A stretch of DNA of 48,953 bases from DATEHG01 sp035279705 (GCA_035279705.1 DATEHG010000088.1:1-48953), one strand, 5' to 3'. Numbered from the stretch's first letter, positions 16,381-24,330 are shown. Translations and numbers: made by a program. Notes: generated by a model not told the origin, from the sequence alone.

Positions 16381-17085
16381 CTACCGCCCTTCCGCCTCCA
16401 GTAAATGTACCAGCGCCTGCCGCCGGTCCCGGATCGGCAGATACCCGCGCGTCCGCTGCCAGGCCCAGATCTTCACCTTGGTGAGCAGCGGCGCGTCCGA
16501 CGCCAGCTCCTCGTCGGAGTCCATGCTCGGTCCGAACACGATCGCATCGTCCCCAATGTCGAGGGCCAGCTGCTCTAAGACGTGAAAGAGGTAGAGACAG
16601 CGCTGCGGGTCGTACCCCGCCGCCCGGCAGAGCTTGATGGCGTGCCGGTCGGCCTCACACTCCCGTTCAGGGCCGTAGAGACGTCGCTCCACCGCCTCCA
16701 TGGCGAGGATCACGGCCGCCCCGCCGGATCGGCGGGCAAAGCGGCCCATCCAGTGGGGAAAGAGGCGCAGGTGCCCCAGGTCGTGGTGGGCGATCTCGTG
16801 GGCCACCACGAACGCCGCGCACTCCTCGTCAGGGCAGTACTCGATCAGGCCTCGGCTGAAATAGATGTAGCGCCCGGGAAGGGTGAACGCCGTGCGGATG
16901 CGGATCCAGGGAACCTCGACGATCAGCCGGTCCAGCGGCGGCCGGCCCGCCTGCAGCCGATCCGACACCACCTGGGCCCGTTCGTACATCGGGCCTTCCG
17001 TCTCGAACACGACGCTGCGGTGGAAGTGCGCGTGAATCCATTCACCGGCGGTGATCCCCTCGGCGAGGGAGAAGTCGTCAGCCAT
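16381..17085 (-). CDS. M48-type zinc metalloprotease
   Basis: The 234-aa protein has the zinc-binding motif HEIAHHDLGH (HExxH) and a downstream third-ligand motif ECEADRHAIKLC (ExxxD), the arrangement of M48 peptidases. It has no signal peptide or membrane helix, so unlike HtpX it is predicted cytosolic or released. The start codon ATG has no clear Shine-Dalgarno sequence. A 33-bp gap separates it from the upstream exported-protein gene on the same strand. The substrate is unknown. Confidence 0.85.
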   Translation of the reverse strand: MADDFSLAEGITAGEWIHAHFHRSVVFETEGPMYERAQVVSDRLQAGRPPLDRLIVEVPWIRIRTAFTLPGRYIYFSRGLIEYCPDEECAAFVVAHEIAHHDLGHLRLFPHWMGRFARRSGGAAVILAMEAVERRLYGPERECEADRHAIKLCRAAGYDPQRCLYLFHVLEQLALDIGDDAIVFGPSMDSDEELASDAPLLTKVKIWAWQRTRGYLPIRDRRQALVHLLEAEGR

Positions 17086-17118
17086 GGAGGAACAGGGCAG
17101 CGGGGCGACGTCCGCGAT

Positions 17119-17634
17119 TCATTCCGCGCTGAATTCGTTGACGATGAACACCCAGTTGATGGTGTGTTTGCCTTCGGCGCCGACCCAAGCAACCAGGATC
17201 GTCATCTGTTGACCCGCCTTGACCTCCCGCTTGAGCGCCGGGATCAATTGCTGCTGCACCGGCAGCCAGTAGCTGTGGCCACCCTCACGAAACAGGACCT
17301 CGGTCTGCAGGGCATCGGGAGCGTCCGCCCTGATGCCTAGGGACTTTACCCAGGTCCGGAGGAGGCGCATCGTTTCGATTGGCGTCGCCCGTGACGAGTC
17401 GGTGTAGATGACCGTCGCCTTGGTAGGGCGACTGTCACCGCTGACGATGGAATGATGGCCGCTGTCGGCAGCGAACTGCTCCCGGATTCCACTGTCCTCC
17501 GACGCGATGATCCCGGCGATGGAACCCGGCTTGTACTTGTCCCAGGGACTGTCCTGCGCCAGAACCGGCACGGCCACGATCAAGGCGAGACTTGCCGCCA
17601 GTGCGCTGATTTCGACGAGCCCCGTCTTCACCAC
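17119..17634 (-). CDS. Exported protein of unknown function
   Basis: The GTG at 17634 is chosen because GGGAGG lies about 9 nt upstream and because it yields a proper signal peptide (GLVEISALAASLALIVAVPVLAQ); the open frame extends 21 codons further without one. The 171-aa precursor has a mature domain containing KATVIYTDSSRATPIETMR and TILVAWVGAEGKHTINWVFIV. No family is recognised. The last residues form a beta-rich segment. It is probably cotranscribed with the M48-type protease. Confidence 0.7.
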   Translation of the reverse strand: MVKTGLVEISALAASLALIVAVPVLAQDSPWDKYKPGSIAGIIASEDSGIREQFAADSGHHSIVSGDSRPTKATVIYTDSSRATPIETMRLLRTWVKSLGIRADAPDALQTEVLFREGGHSYWLPVQQQLIPALKREVKAGQQMTILVAWVGAEGKHTINWVFIVNEFSAE

Positions 17635-17690
17635 TGATCCTGACCTCCCCCCATTGAATTGCCTGCAGAGGTACTCACCCTCCGCAGCAG

Positions 17691-18080
17691 CTACCACGAA
17701 TGTCGCTGCGGACGCCCCTTCCGTGCCTTCCTGGCCGGTTTCGCCTTCGCCTCTGCCACCTCAGGCGGCAGCATCCCCTCTTTCACTCGCCGGCGCAGTG
17801 AACGCTCGAGCATTTTCCCCAGCGGGGTGTCGGGAGATTTCGCCCATCCCGACTTCCGCTGAAGCTTCTCCCTGGCAAGCGCCTCATCCACCCGGTCCGG
17901 CTCCGCCGCGACGCGAATGCCCCCCAGCGCCTGCCGAACGATTCGCCGCTCGGCCTGGCTCTGGACCTGCTTCCTCCGCGGGATCGCCTTGCGACTCGCC
18001 TTGTCACTCTCCCCATAGGAATTGCGGCGATCCTTGAGATAGCTGAGCTTCTTCTTCTCCTGGGGTGATTTCCTGGCCAA
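17691..18080 (-). CDS. Small basic conserved protein (RKSPQEKK type)
   Basis: The most likely start is TTG at 18080, placed 9 nt after a GGAGG; it gives a protein opening M-ARKSPQEKKKLSYLKDR, a sequence I recall at the N-terminus of a widespread family of small basic hypothetical proteins. The 129-aa product is very rich in Lys/Arg (DKASRKAIPRRK, SLRRRVKEG, KPARKARKGRPQRHSW) and suggests nucleic-acid or ribosome binding. The open frame extends to 18410, but that part is low-complexity. An ATG at 18158 is an alternative start. Confidence 0.65.
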   Translation of the reverse strand: MARKSPQEKKKLSYLKDRRNSYGESDKASRKAIPRRKQVQSQAERRIVRQALGGIRVAAEPDRVDEALAREKLQRKSGWAKSPDTPLGKMLERSLRRRVKEGMLPPEVAEAKAKPARKARKGRPQRHSW

Positions 18081-18226
18081 CGGCTTGGCCCTCCGGTTGG
18101 AGAAAAGGGATAGTGTGGCGGAGCTACGTGACCGCTGCTCCGGCCTGAAAATGCACATACGCGCCACGGGGCCACAACTACCATCAATGATAGCGGCCCA
18201 CGCCACGCGCTGACCGCTGAACCAAG

Positions 18227-18263
18227 TGCCCGCTCCCGCGGGCAGTGTCCTCACCCGAGGACA
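18227..18263. other. Twin perfect hairpins
   Basis: Two adjacent palindromes, TGCCCGC-tccc-GCGGGCA (18227-18244) and TGTCCTC-accc-GAGGACA (18246-18263), each have a 7-bp perfect stem and a 4-nt loop, and are one base apart. A structured RNA, attenuator or protein-binding site is possible. Confidence 0.6.
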
Positions 18264-18437
18264 CCTTGTCCTTTCACCCCCGGATCCCGCCTCTCCGGCG
18301 CACCCCGCCGAACCACCTCCCCCCAACCGTTGAACCGCGCGTCGCCGGCCGCTGAACCACCCTTTCGCACCGCTGTCCGGCCGCCCTCGCGGCTGTCCGC
18401 CAGGCCCCACTGTTGAGCCAATCCTCGCCGCTCGCGT

Positions 18438-18475
18438 CCCTTCCTCCCTCCTCCTTCCTCCCTCCTCCCTCTTCC
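18438..18475. repeat. Pyrimidine heptamer array (TCCYTCC)
   Basis: Five successive 7-bp units alternate between CTTCC- and CCTCC-type sequences, in the non-coding region. Confidence 0.75.
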
Positions 18476-18870
18476 GCTTTCCCCGGGCCCGCCCCCATCA
18501 GTCCGTCGCTCCGCACCGATGCGTCAAATCGTTGCCGACATTTGACCTTGCCCCGCTCCCTCTTGGCCCTGGACCCCTCCCTTCGGCCGCTCGGGCACTC
18601 GCCGTCTGACAGCCTTCCGCCGACCCTGTGCGTCGCGTGCCGCCGCTGAACGGGGTCTCGCGGATCTCGACCCATTGCCCGCCGCCATTGTTCGTCCAGC
18701 CACTCCGCCCAGCCAACCAGCCAACCTGCCTCACTCCGATCCACACTGGCACACCCCCTGCAATTCCTCCCCCCGGCCACCGCGGAGTTCGGGCTCCGCC
18801 CTGGCTTCCGCTCGAGCGCCCGAATCACTCGGCGTCCGTGAAGTTCAGTTTTCTCTTTCTGGAGGGTCGT

Positions 18871-19590
18871 ATGAGAACCGGAATACGTCTCCGGTTGGAG
18901 ATGGGCGCCCGGGCCGCGGCGTTCTGCCGGGCCAACCCCGACTCCAACCCCGTGACCGCCAAGGTCGCGGCGAAGTTGATCGAGCTGTCAGAGAAGGCGG
19001 AAGAGTTGCTGGAGCAGCAGGTGAGCGGCGCCGTGGCCGCCACCACGGCCGTGGCGGATACGGCCACGATCCGCGTCCTGGTCAACGCGGACTTGCGGGC
19101 CCTGATGAAAATCTCGCGTCAGGCCGACCGGGATAACTCCGAGATGACCGTGCACCGCCGCATCCCTCCGTCCCGCTGCAGCGCGACCGAGTTCTACACC
19201 GCGGCCAGCGTGGCGCTCACCGAGGCCATCGCGCATCAGGAGGTGCTCGAGCGGTACGGGCTCAGCGATGAGCTGCTGGCGTCGCTCGCTCACGGCCTCG
19301 AGGCCTGGAGGCTCGCCACCGAGCGCAAGCTCGGCGGCATCGGCAGCAAGATCGGCGCGGGCGCCGGCCTCAAGGCCGTGGCCTATGACATCATGGGCGT
19401 GGTCTCATGCCTCGATGCCGTCCACGCCGTGCGCTTCAGGAACTCCCCGGCGCTGCTGGCCGAGTGGAAGAGCGCGCGGAATGTGGCGTGGCCGAGGGCG
19501 CACCGGGTTCAGTCGGCGCCCATCACCCTGGTCACTCCCGTGACTCCCACCGTGCCCGTCGTGGCGGTGATGGATGCCAGGGCGGCGTGA
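18871..19590 (+). CDS. Helical protein of unknown function (239 aa)
   Basis: The ATG at 18871 is preceded by GGAGGG with 4-nt spacing; longer open frame upstream is low-complexity. The protein is almost entirely helical and Ala/Leu-rich (KLIELSEKAEELLEQQVSGAVAATTAVADTATIRVLV), with an EFYTAASVALTEAIAHQEVL stretch and a Val/Thr/Pro-rich tail (ITLVTPVTPTVPVV). No domain is recognised. A strong terminator follows 72 nt later, so it looks like a single-gene transcript. Similar small helical proteins occur as paralogs in some genomes; I cannot test that here. Confidence 0.75.
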   Translation: MRTGIRLRLEMGARAAAFCRANPDSNPVTAKVAAKLIELSEKAEELLEQQVSGAVAATTAVADTATIRVLVNADLRALMKISRQADRDNSEMTVHRRIPPSRCSATEFYTAASVALTEAIAHQEVLERYGLSDELLASLAHGLEAWRLATERKLGGIGSKIGAGAGLKAVAYDIMGVVSCLDAVHAVRFRNSPALLAEWKSARNVAWPRAHRVQSAPITLVTPVTPTVPVVAVMDARAA

Positions 19591-19661
19591 GGTCAGGTCA
19601 CGGAGTCAGTCGTTGAACCTGTGAGGTAGACGAGGTACTGACATGTGGGACAGGCCAAGCG

Positions 19662-19694
19662 AAAAGGCCTCGCGAGGGTGCGGGGCCTTTTTCG
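19662..19694 (+). terminator. Strong rho-independent terminator
   Basis: AAAAGGCCTCGC (19662-19673) pairs with GCGGGGCCTTTT (19680-19691) with one T-G wobble and a 6-nt loop, followed by T. The A-run and T-run make it potentially bidirectional, serving both the helical-protein gene and the minus-strand cassette ending at 19734. Confidence 0.85.
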
Positions 19695-19733
19695 TGTCCC
19701 GGTACTTCGGGTGACCGGGTTGGTCTTATTGGC

Positions 19734-20240
19734 TTACGGCCCCTTCTCGAACTCCCCGCGGAGGACTTTGAGCCACCTCTTCTCGGTATCTGAGAGATTG
19801 ACTGGGTGTTCGATGGCCAAGGCCACGAACGCCGCTGACATGCCGTCCCAGTGCTTCGGTTCGCCATGCTTTCCCCTTACACGCCACGGCTTGGTCTCCG
19901 CGCGAAAAGCCGCGTCGCTCTTCGCACTCTTCCGGGCGTTACACCGGGCACAGATAGTGGCAAAGTTGCTCAGGTCGTGAGCGCCACCCTTCGAAAACGC
20001 CTCGACATGGTCAATGCTCGCCGCGAGTTCGTCCAGCAGTGGCGCGGCGTCCCTTCGCCAGTTCGTCTGCCAATAAGCAAGGGGGACATCTGGCACCTTG
20101 GCAGCAACAAGTTCGCCAAGGCGCTTGAGTGCCAGATGGAATATGACGGGCCGCCGACAAACGTAGCATAGCCAGCCGTCGCGTCGGTAAACGGCCAGTT
20201 GCGCTTCTAGCGGGACCGGGGAGCGTGAGGTACGCGCCAT
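19734..20240 (-). CDS. HNH endonuclease-like protein
   Basis: The 168-aa product contains a Cys4/HNH arrangement: CYVC (C25, C28), DHV (D77, H78), N92 and CARCNARK (C97, C100, N101), the fold of small HNH nucleases. A long insertion between the first knuckle and DH is unusual. The ATG at 20240 is used; a GTG at 20252 in frame would add four residues, and neither has a clear Shine-Dalgarno sequence. It lies 43 bp after the PD-(D/E)XK gene on the same strand and is the last gene of the accessory cassette before a terminator. Confidence 0.8.
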   Translation of the reverse strand: MARTSRSPVPLEAQLAVYRRDGWLCYVCRRPVIFHLALKRLGELVAAKVPDVPLAYWQTNWRRDAAPLLDELAASIDHVEAFSKGGAHDLSNFATICARCNARKSAKSDAAFRAETKPWRVRGKHGEPKHWDGMSAAFVALAIEHPVNLSDTEKRWLKVLRGEFEKGP

Positions 20241-20283
20241 AATGCGACTCACGACTTGAGTCTGGGTTCGATCCGAGTGTGAG

Positions 20284-21177
20284 TTACCCAGCCGTGCTCA
20301 TGGCGAACGAGAGATTTAGGGTGTACGACATCAACGTGACGGAGGGCCGCTGCGCAGCCAACCTCAAGACTTCAAGTGATACCGTTCGCGAGCCCGAGTA
20401 AACGAGAATGCCACGAACTACTCGATGCCCTGTCCTCTTGGCAACATGTGACATATAACGGCGGAGTTGTGCGATATCGGCGGGCATCGGAATGTGCTGC
20501 TTGCACTCAACGACGACCGGCCTCTCTTCATCATCCGCGAGCAATACATCGAGTCTCGTGCCGTCGGAAAAGGCCTGTTCTCGGACTTTGGCGTCTGGAT
20601 AGGCTGTGAATCCATCCTCTAAGCGATGGGGATATGCGGCAATATAGTCGGAGATGGCCCGCTCATATCGGAAAGCTAGCAGTCCAACCCAGTTCCTCCT
20701 GTCGTTCATGGCCCGGACCAGTCGACCACGGGTCTGGCTCCGGATCTCGGCGATCGTGGGAACTAGCTCATTGCTCTTGAGGTGGGTATCGGACGGGAGA
20801 CTAACAACGTAGTCCCTGTCAGGCGGTCCCACGCTCAGGTCCCAACGAACCTCGATTCGCCTTCCCATTTCACCGGTCGGCAACCCCTTTCGTTGCGGGA
20901 CAAGAGGGTTCCATTCCTCGTCGCCCGTTTGTACAGCCGTGATGCGGCCCAGACGCCCAACTCGGTGCCCGCGAAGTGTTACGAGGATGTCATCGCCAAC
21001 ACGCATCCTCCGTAGCGCGGCCCTCGCCCTGGACCATCCTTCATCTGATCTGGAAGGGCCTTGCATGCGGAATCCGAGCTCTCGCGCCCAGCCAACACCG
21101 ACGCATTGATTGGCGTACCACCGAAGCCACATGCCGGGATACCTGTCCTCCAGGCAATGAACCTTCCACAAGGCCAT
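20284..21177 (-). CDS. EVE-like domain fused to NucS-like PD-(D/E)XK nuclease
   Basis: The ATG at 21177 is preceded by AGGAGG with 9-nt spacing. Residues 1 to about 125 (ALWKVHCLEDRYP...CVGVGW...VGDDILVTLRG...GRLGRITAV) look like an EVE/PUA-type modified-base reader. The C-terminal half has the PD-(D/E)XK core of the NucS/DUF91 type: upstream E187, D210 in TRLDVLLAD, E224-x-K226 in VVVECKQ and Q237 in DIAQLRRYM. This pairing suggests modification-dependent DNA cleavage. It lies in a SIR2-containing cassette. The domain calls are by eye. Confidence 0.75.
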   Translation of the reverse strand: MALWKVHCLEDRYPGMWLRWYANQCVGVGWARELGFRMQGPSRSDEGWSRARAALRRMRVGDDILVTLRGHRVGRLGRITAVQTGDEEWNPLVPQRKGLPTGEMGRRIEVRWDLSVGPPDRDYVVSLPSDTHLKSNELVPTIAEIRSQTRGRLVRAMNDRRNWVGLLAFRYERAISDYIAAYPHRLEDGFTAYPDAKVREQAFSDGTRLDVLLADDEERPVVVECKQHIPMPADIAQLRRYMSHVAKRTGHRVVRGILVYSGSRTVSLEVLRLAAQRPSVTLMSYTLNLSFAMSTAG

Positions 21178-21346
21178 GGGACTTTCCCTCCTCATAGTCG
21201 CCGAGTGTGATTGTGTTAAGCAGTTGAAAACCGAGCCGGGGAAGGTACAGCCCCGAGATTCTCACCACATACGCTTGGTTGGGAACGATATTCAGATAAG
21301 ACCGGCCGATGGGCGAGCCGGGATCGAGAGGGGCCAGCTGTTTCAC
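21041..21346 (-). CDS. Possible small coupled ORF between SIR2 and nuclease genes
   Basis: A GTG start at 21346 overlaps the SIR2 stop as GTGA, the same junction type seen at the SIR2 start. The first about 55 residues (KQLAPLDPGSPIGRSYLNIV, then ISGLYLPRLGFQLLNTI) fill the otherwise empty 165-bp gap; the remainder overlaps the nuclease gene by 137 bp. No motif is recognised. It may be a real small protein, or the overlap may be fortuitous and the true product shorter. Confidence 0.35.
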   Translation of the reverse strand: MKQLAPLDPGSPIGRSYLNIVPNQAYVVRISGLYLPRLGFQLLNTITLGDYEEGKSHGLVEGSLPGGQVSRHVASVVRQSMRRCWLGARARIPHARPFQIR

Positions 21347-22476
21347 CCATCGAGTAGAACGGGGGCAGCCTCGAGTCCGAGTTGCAGGAACTTTGGGTTG
21401 TGGCCGAGGAATTCACGCCAAGTATCGAGCGTGGCCTTGGCGGGATCGGCAATAGTAACGCGGACCCGTCCCGTTCGTGCGCCGTTAGCGATCGGCAGCA
21501 AGAGTGCTCGGACGGCTGAATCGCTTGCCGGAAGGCTATACCCAGCAGCCGCGAAATCGGAGCAGTCGGAAATGACGAGGCTTGCAGTGCGCCATACTTC
21601 GAACAAGGTGCTGTGAATCAGGGACTTTAGATAACTCGGAAACGCAATGATAGGATTACTGGGCCGGTACGATGTAGGCTCGTCCATGTCCCGCATCTGA
21701 ATCCGTCTGCCCTCGAATGCGAATCGAAACTGAGACAGGAATTCGTTTCCTTCGAGGAAGAAACCATCGTCGAGATCGCGCCAGCCGAAGCAGCCGTGCA
21801 GCTTCAGGACCTGGATTTCAGAAACGACGCCCAGTCCCCCCGGTAGGGCGACCCGCCGGAGCCCGCTAAGCAATCCCATGCCGCGTTGAAAACCGTACCC
21901 GTCGGTCGGGATCCATCGTCCTTCTTGCGCGAGCAATTGCTCAACCAGTGGATCCCAGTTCGTCGTAATGACCACGTCGCCCGTGGATAGCGCGCTTAGT
22001 TGGTTTCGGAGGTACTCTGTGCGATCCGTTACTCCTTTGTCGCCAAGCTTAAATGTGAAGTACCACTGCAATGCGTCAATCAGTCGTCGCCGTGCTGTGC
22101 GGGCCTTCGCAAGTGTCGCTCGCTTCTCACTCTTGTAGTAGGCCTCGAGTCGGACAATCGATTGTGAGGTGTCTTTCCCCTTCCTCGCGCGTCTCATTAG
22201 TTGGCTTGAGCGAGAGCGATCTTGCTCGTGGATGGCTAGTTCAAACAAGTCCGGAAGCGTGAGCGCAACCTCCGGGTTCGGATTCTTGAGCACGAGACGG
22301 AGCCAAGGGGGGCTGGAGGCTAAGTACCTCGTCCACGATTGCCAGGCATTGCGGAACTGCGGAAATAGCGACGACTTCGCCTCTTCGGCCACCTTCTCGA
22401 GCAGGCTTGAGGTTGGAGGGTAGCCGGCGGGAACGGACGCGCCAGCACCCAGAAAGAGGACCTTTCGTGTATTCAC
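21343..22476 (-). CDS. SIR2-like domain protein (putative NADase)
   Basis: The 377-aa protein starts with a Rossmann glycine motif (FLGAGASVPAGYPPT, residues 8-22), has the NAD-pocket Asn in TTNWDPLVE (N173) and the catalytic His in LKLHGCFGW (H227), and ends with a GYSLPASD segment, the pattern of SIR2-like NAD-consuming domains of Thoeris/DSR-type defence proteins. It is not a deacetylase: the zinc-binding Cys pairs are absent. The GTG start overlaps the upstream stop (GTGA). Probably cytosolic. NAD depletion on phage infection is inferred from family knowledge. Confidence 0.8.
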   Translation of the reverse strand: MNTRKVLFLGAGASVPAGYPPTSSLLEKVAEEAKSSLFPQFRNAWQSWTRYLASSPPWLRLVLKNPNPEVALTLPDLFELAIHEQDRSRSSQLMRRARKGKDTSQSIVRLEAYYKSEKRATLAKARTARRRLIDALQWYFTFKLGDKGVTDRTEYLRNQLSALSTGDVVITTNWDPLVEQLLAQEGRWIPTDGYGFQRGMGLLSGLRRVALPGGLGVVSEIQVLKLHGCFGWRDLDDGFFLEGNEFLSQFRFAFEGRRIQMRDMDEPTSYRPSNPIIAFPSYLKSLIHSTLFEVWRTASLVISDCSDFAAAGYSLPASDSAVRALLLPIANGARTGRVRVTIADPAKATLDTWREFLGHNPKFLQLGLEAAPVLLDG

Positions 22477-22814
22477 GCCCTTCGAGCCTCGTTGCCCTTC
22501 GTTGCCCCCTCATATCGGGCTTCAAATCCTTGCTGAGAACGCCGAAGGCCGTCTTGGTGAGCGTAGAGGGTAATGCGCTTTCCCCCCAATTTGGGTACCC
22601 ATAAGAAGAACGGTCCAACGCAGTCACGACGAACATCTGGTTCTGGGGTTGGCTCGCCAGGTAGGATAACTATCCACGTAGTATCCTTGAGGAACCACTC
22701 CAAGGCCTCGTCGGGATGTTCGGCGGCGAACCTCCAGAATCGCGGATTCCCTCGACGGTGGACAAGAGCGTACCATCCAACAGCGAGCGCAATAAGTGCG
22801 AGGACCCAATTCAT
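22473..22814 (-). CDS. Small membrane-anchored protein, first gene of the SIR2 cassette
   Basis: The 113-aa product has one N-terminal transmembrane helix (NWVLALIALAVGWYALVHR) and a cytoplasmic domain with FWRFAAEHPDEALEWFLKD and FFLWVPKLGGKRITLYA. I recall similar sequences as a recurring small hypothetical family, but cannot confirm. Its stop overlaps the SIR2 start by 4 nt (GTGA), so the two are translationally coupled. It begins 37 bp after the GT9-linked gene. A membrane anchor or sensor for the SIR2 protein is a plausible inference. Confidence 0.7.
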   Translation of the reverse strand: MNWVLALIALAVGWYALVHRRGNPRFWRFAAEHPDEALEWFLKDTTWIVILPGEPTPEPDVRRDCVGPFFLWVPKLGGKRITLYAHQDGLRRSQQGFEARYEGATKGNEARRA

Positions 22815-22851
22815 TCGCGCCCCAAAGAGGAAAAGGTTGTTCGGTGCACCT

Positions 22852-23235
22852 CTATCTCTCCCTCCACCTAGCCCTCGCCACCACCACCGCCTGCCCGATC
22901 GCTTCCGCCGCTTCGGCGCCCGTGGCCTCCCGCGCCGGCGCTACGAGCTGGCTCAGGATCTGGGCAATCTCCTCCGGCTTGGCGCTGGCCAGCTGCAGCA
23001 CCGTGGCGTTCAACGCTCGGCGCAAAGGCGCCGGGAGGGTCAGGCTCGACAGCCGCGTGGCCAGCGCCGAGATGCGCCGCTTGACCTGGCGCTCGGGAAG
23101 GGGCGGATCGAGATGAAAGTCCTGCGCGACGCGCAGCGTAAGCCACAGCGCGAACACCCCCTCCCGCTTCGGCCCTCGGCCGATGCCGGGAAGGAGGCTG
23201 AGCAGCACATGCGCGGGCGGCTCCCGCTCACTCAT
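22852..23235 (-). CDS. Small helical protein coupled to glycosyltransferase 9
   Basis: The ATG at 23235 overlaps the GT9 stop (ATGA). The 127-aa product contains LPGIGRGPKREGVFALWLTL and a predicted helical middle and C-terminus (LRRALNATVLQLASAKPEEIAQIL, then QLVAPAREATGAEAAEAI). No family is recognised. It is Gln/Ala/Arg-rich and soluble. Coupling suggests a role with the glycosyltransferase. Confidence 0.6.
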   Translation of the reverse strand: MSEREPPAHVLLSLLPGIGRGPKREGVFALWLTLRVAQDFHLDPPLPERQVKRRISALATRLSSLTLPAPLRRALNATVLQLASAKPEEIAQILSQLVAPAREATGAEAAEAIGQAVVVARARWRER

Positions 23236-24281
23236 CTCCTCAGGGTCTCCACCGCGGCCGCCACTACGCCTGAGTCGATCTCGCGCAGGCAGCGATGGTG
23301 CCCCTCGGGGCAGCGCGCGCTGCCGTGGGCACTGCAGGGGCGGCAATAGAGTTCGCGCTCGAGCACCACGGACTTGGCGTTGTAAGGCCAGAACCCGAAC
23401 TGTCTCACAGTCGGTCCCATCAGCGCCACCACCTTTGTGCCGCTCGCGGTCGCCATGTGCATCACGCCCGTGTCTCCCGACACGGACACGGCCGCGCGCC
23501 GGAGCAGCGCGCCCGTCTCCTGCAGCCCGAACTTCCCGGCAGCAACGGCGGCATTCCGCCCGGCCATGGTCGCCACCACCTGGCACAGCTCGGCATCGGC
23601 GGCACCTCCCGCGAGCGCCAGATCATACCCGTCGGTCAGCAGTCGTCCGGCCAGGCTCACCCACGACTCCACCGGCCAGCGCTTGGTAAAGTGTGCAGCC
23701 CCGGGCGCGAGGACCGCCAGAGGCCGGTCGCCGCCGAGTCCGGTCTCCGCAAGCCAGGCCGCGACGCTTCGAGTGGCCGCCTCAGATACGTACAACTCTG
23801 CCGCCTTGCCGTCTTGCCGCACTTCCAGGCCTTCGGCTGCCTCGAAGTAGCGCTCCGCCATCGGCACATGCACGGGGTAAATGTCCCGCTTGGTCCGGAT
23901 CAGCACCCCGCGCTCACGCCGCCGGTGATCGAACCCCTGCCAGCTCCCCGGCACCATCAGTCGCAGCAGCCGGGCCCGGAGTGTTCCATGCAGATCCAGC
24001 AAGTGGGTGAAATTCCGCTTCCTGATCTCGGCGGCCAGCCGAGTGAGCGAGCCGGCCGCCTCCAGGGTCAGCACCTCGCTTACGGCGGGATGATCGGAAA
24101 CGAGCGGCGCCATCGCCGCCTTGGTCACGTAGCTGATCCGGCACTCGGGGTGCCTCGTCTTGAGCGCCCGGAGCAGCGGAGTGGTGAGCACCACGTCCCC
24201 AATGGAGGAGAAGCGCAGCACCAGGATGGCAGGTGGATCAAAGTCGGCGGGCACGTCGAGAATGTACGAGGCCCAAGGCAT
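23232..24281 (-). CDS. Glycosyltransferase family 9 (heptosyltransferase-like)
   Basis: GT9 enzymes add ADP-activated heptose or related sugars to lipopolysaccharide core. The ATG at 24281 gives 349 aa beginning PWASYILDVPADFDPPAILVLRFSSIGDVVLTTP, the classic GT9 N-terminus. Later LAVLAPGAAHFTKRWP, VSGDTGVMHMATASGTKVVALMGPT and a Cys-rich CRPCSAHGSARCPEGHHRCL C-terminus match WaaF/RfaF relatives. Divergent from the PorX gene and the first gene of the minus-strand unit. Acceptor and sugar specificity are unknown. Confidence 0.9.
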   Translation of the reverse strand: MPWASYILDVPADFDPPAILVLRFSSIGDVVLTTPLLRALKTRHPECRISYVTKAAMAPLVSDHPAVSEVLTLEAAGSLTRLAAEIRKRNFTHLLDLHGTLRARLLRLMVPGSWQGFDHRRRERGVLIRTKRDIYPVHVPMAERYFEAAEGLEVRQDGKAAELYVSEAATRSVAAWLAETGLGGDRPLAVLAPGAAHFTKRWPVESWVSLAGRLLTDGYDLALAGGAADAELCQVVATMAGRNAAVAAGKFGLQETGALLRRAAVSVSGDTGVMHMATASGTKVVALMGPTVRQFGFWPYNAKSVVLERELYCRPCSAHGSARCPEGHHRCLREIDSGVVAAAVETLRR

Positions 24282-24295
24282 TGCCCGCCAGCGCG

Positions 24296-24324
24296 TTGCC
24301 CGGGCCAGTCGGTGCCGGTACTTT
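24296..24324 (+). promoter_or_regulatory. Predicted leaderless promoter of the PorX gene
   Basis: TTGCCC (24296-24301) and TACTTT (24319-24324) are exactly 17 bp apart, and the ATG follows 6 nt after the -10 box with no Shine-Dalgarno sequence. Transcription would therefore start essentially at the ATG. Confidence 0.55.
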
Positions 24325-24330
24325 CCCCGC

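Larger units (their letters stand above)
18081..18870. other. 790-bp gene-free, low-complexity region
   Basis: No frame on either strand has coding character; the ORFs here are Pro/Ser/Arg-rich artefacts. It contains twin hairpins at 18227-18263, a pyrimidine heptamer array at 18438-18475, and four copies of CCGYTGAAC(C/G) at 18214, 18327, 18349 and 18644. The purpose is unknown; it may hold the divergent promoters of the flanking genes. Confidence 0.5.

Noticed and set aside
16100..18400. tRNA or other structured RNA genes
   Set aside because: No cloverleaf-like arrangement or CCA-type acceptor end could be built in this or other intergenic regions.
18214..18653. A CRISPR array formed by CCGYTGAAC(C/G) copies
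   Set aside because: The four copies are only 10 bases long and unevenly spaced (about 113, 22 and 295 bases apart), with no cas genes in the window.
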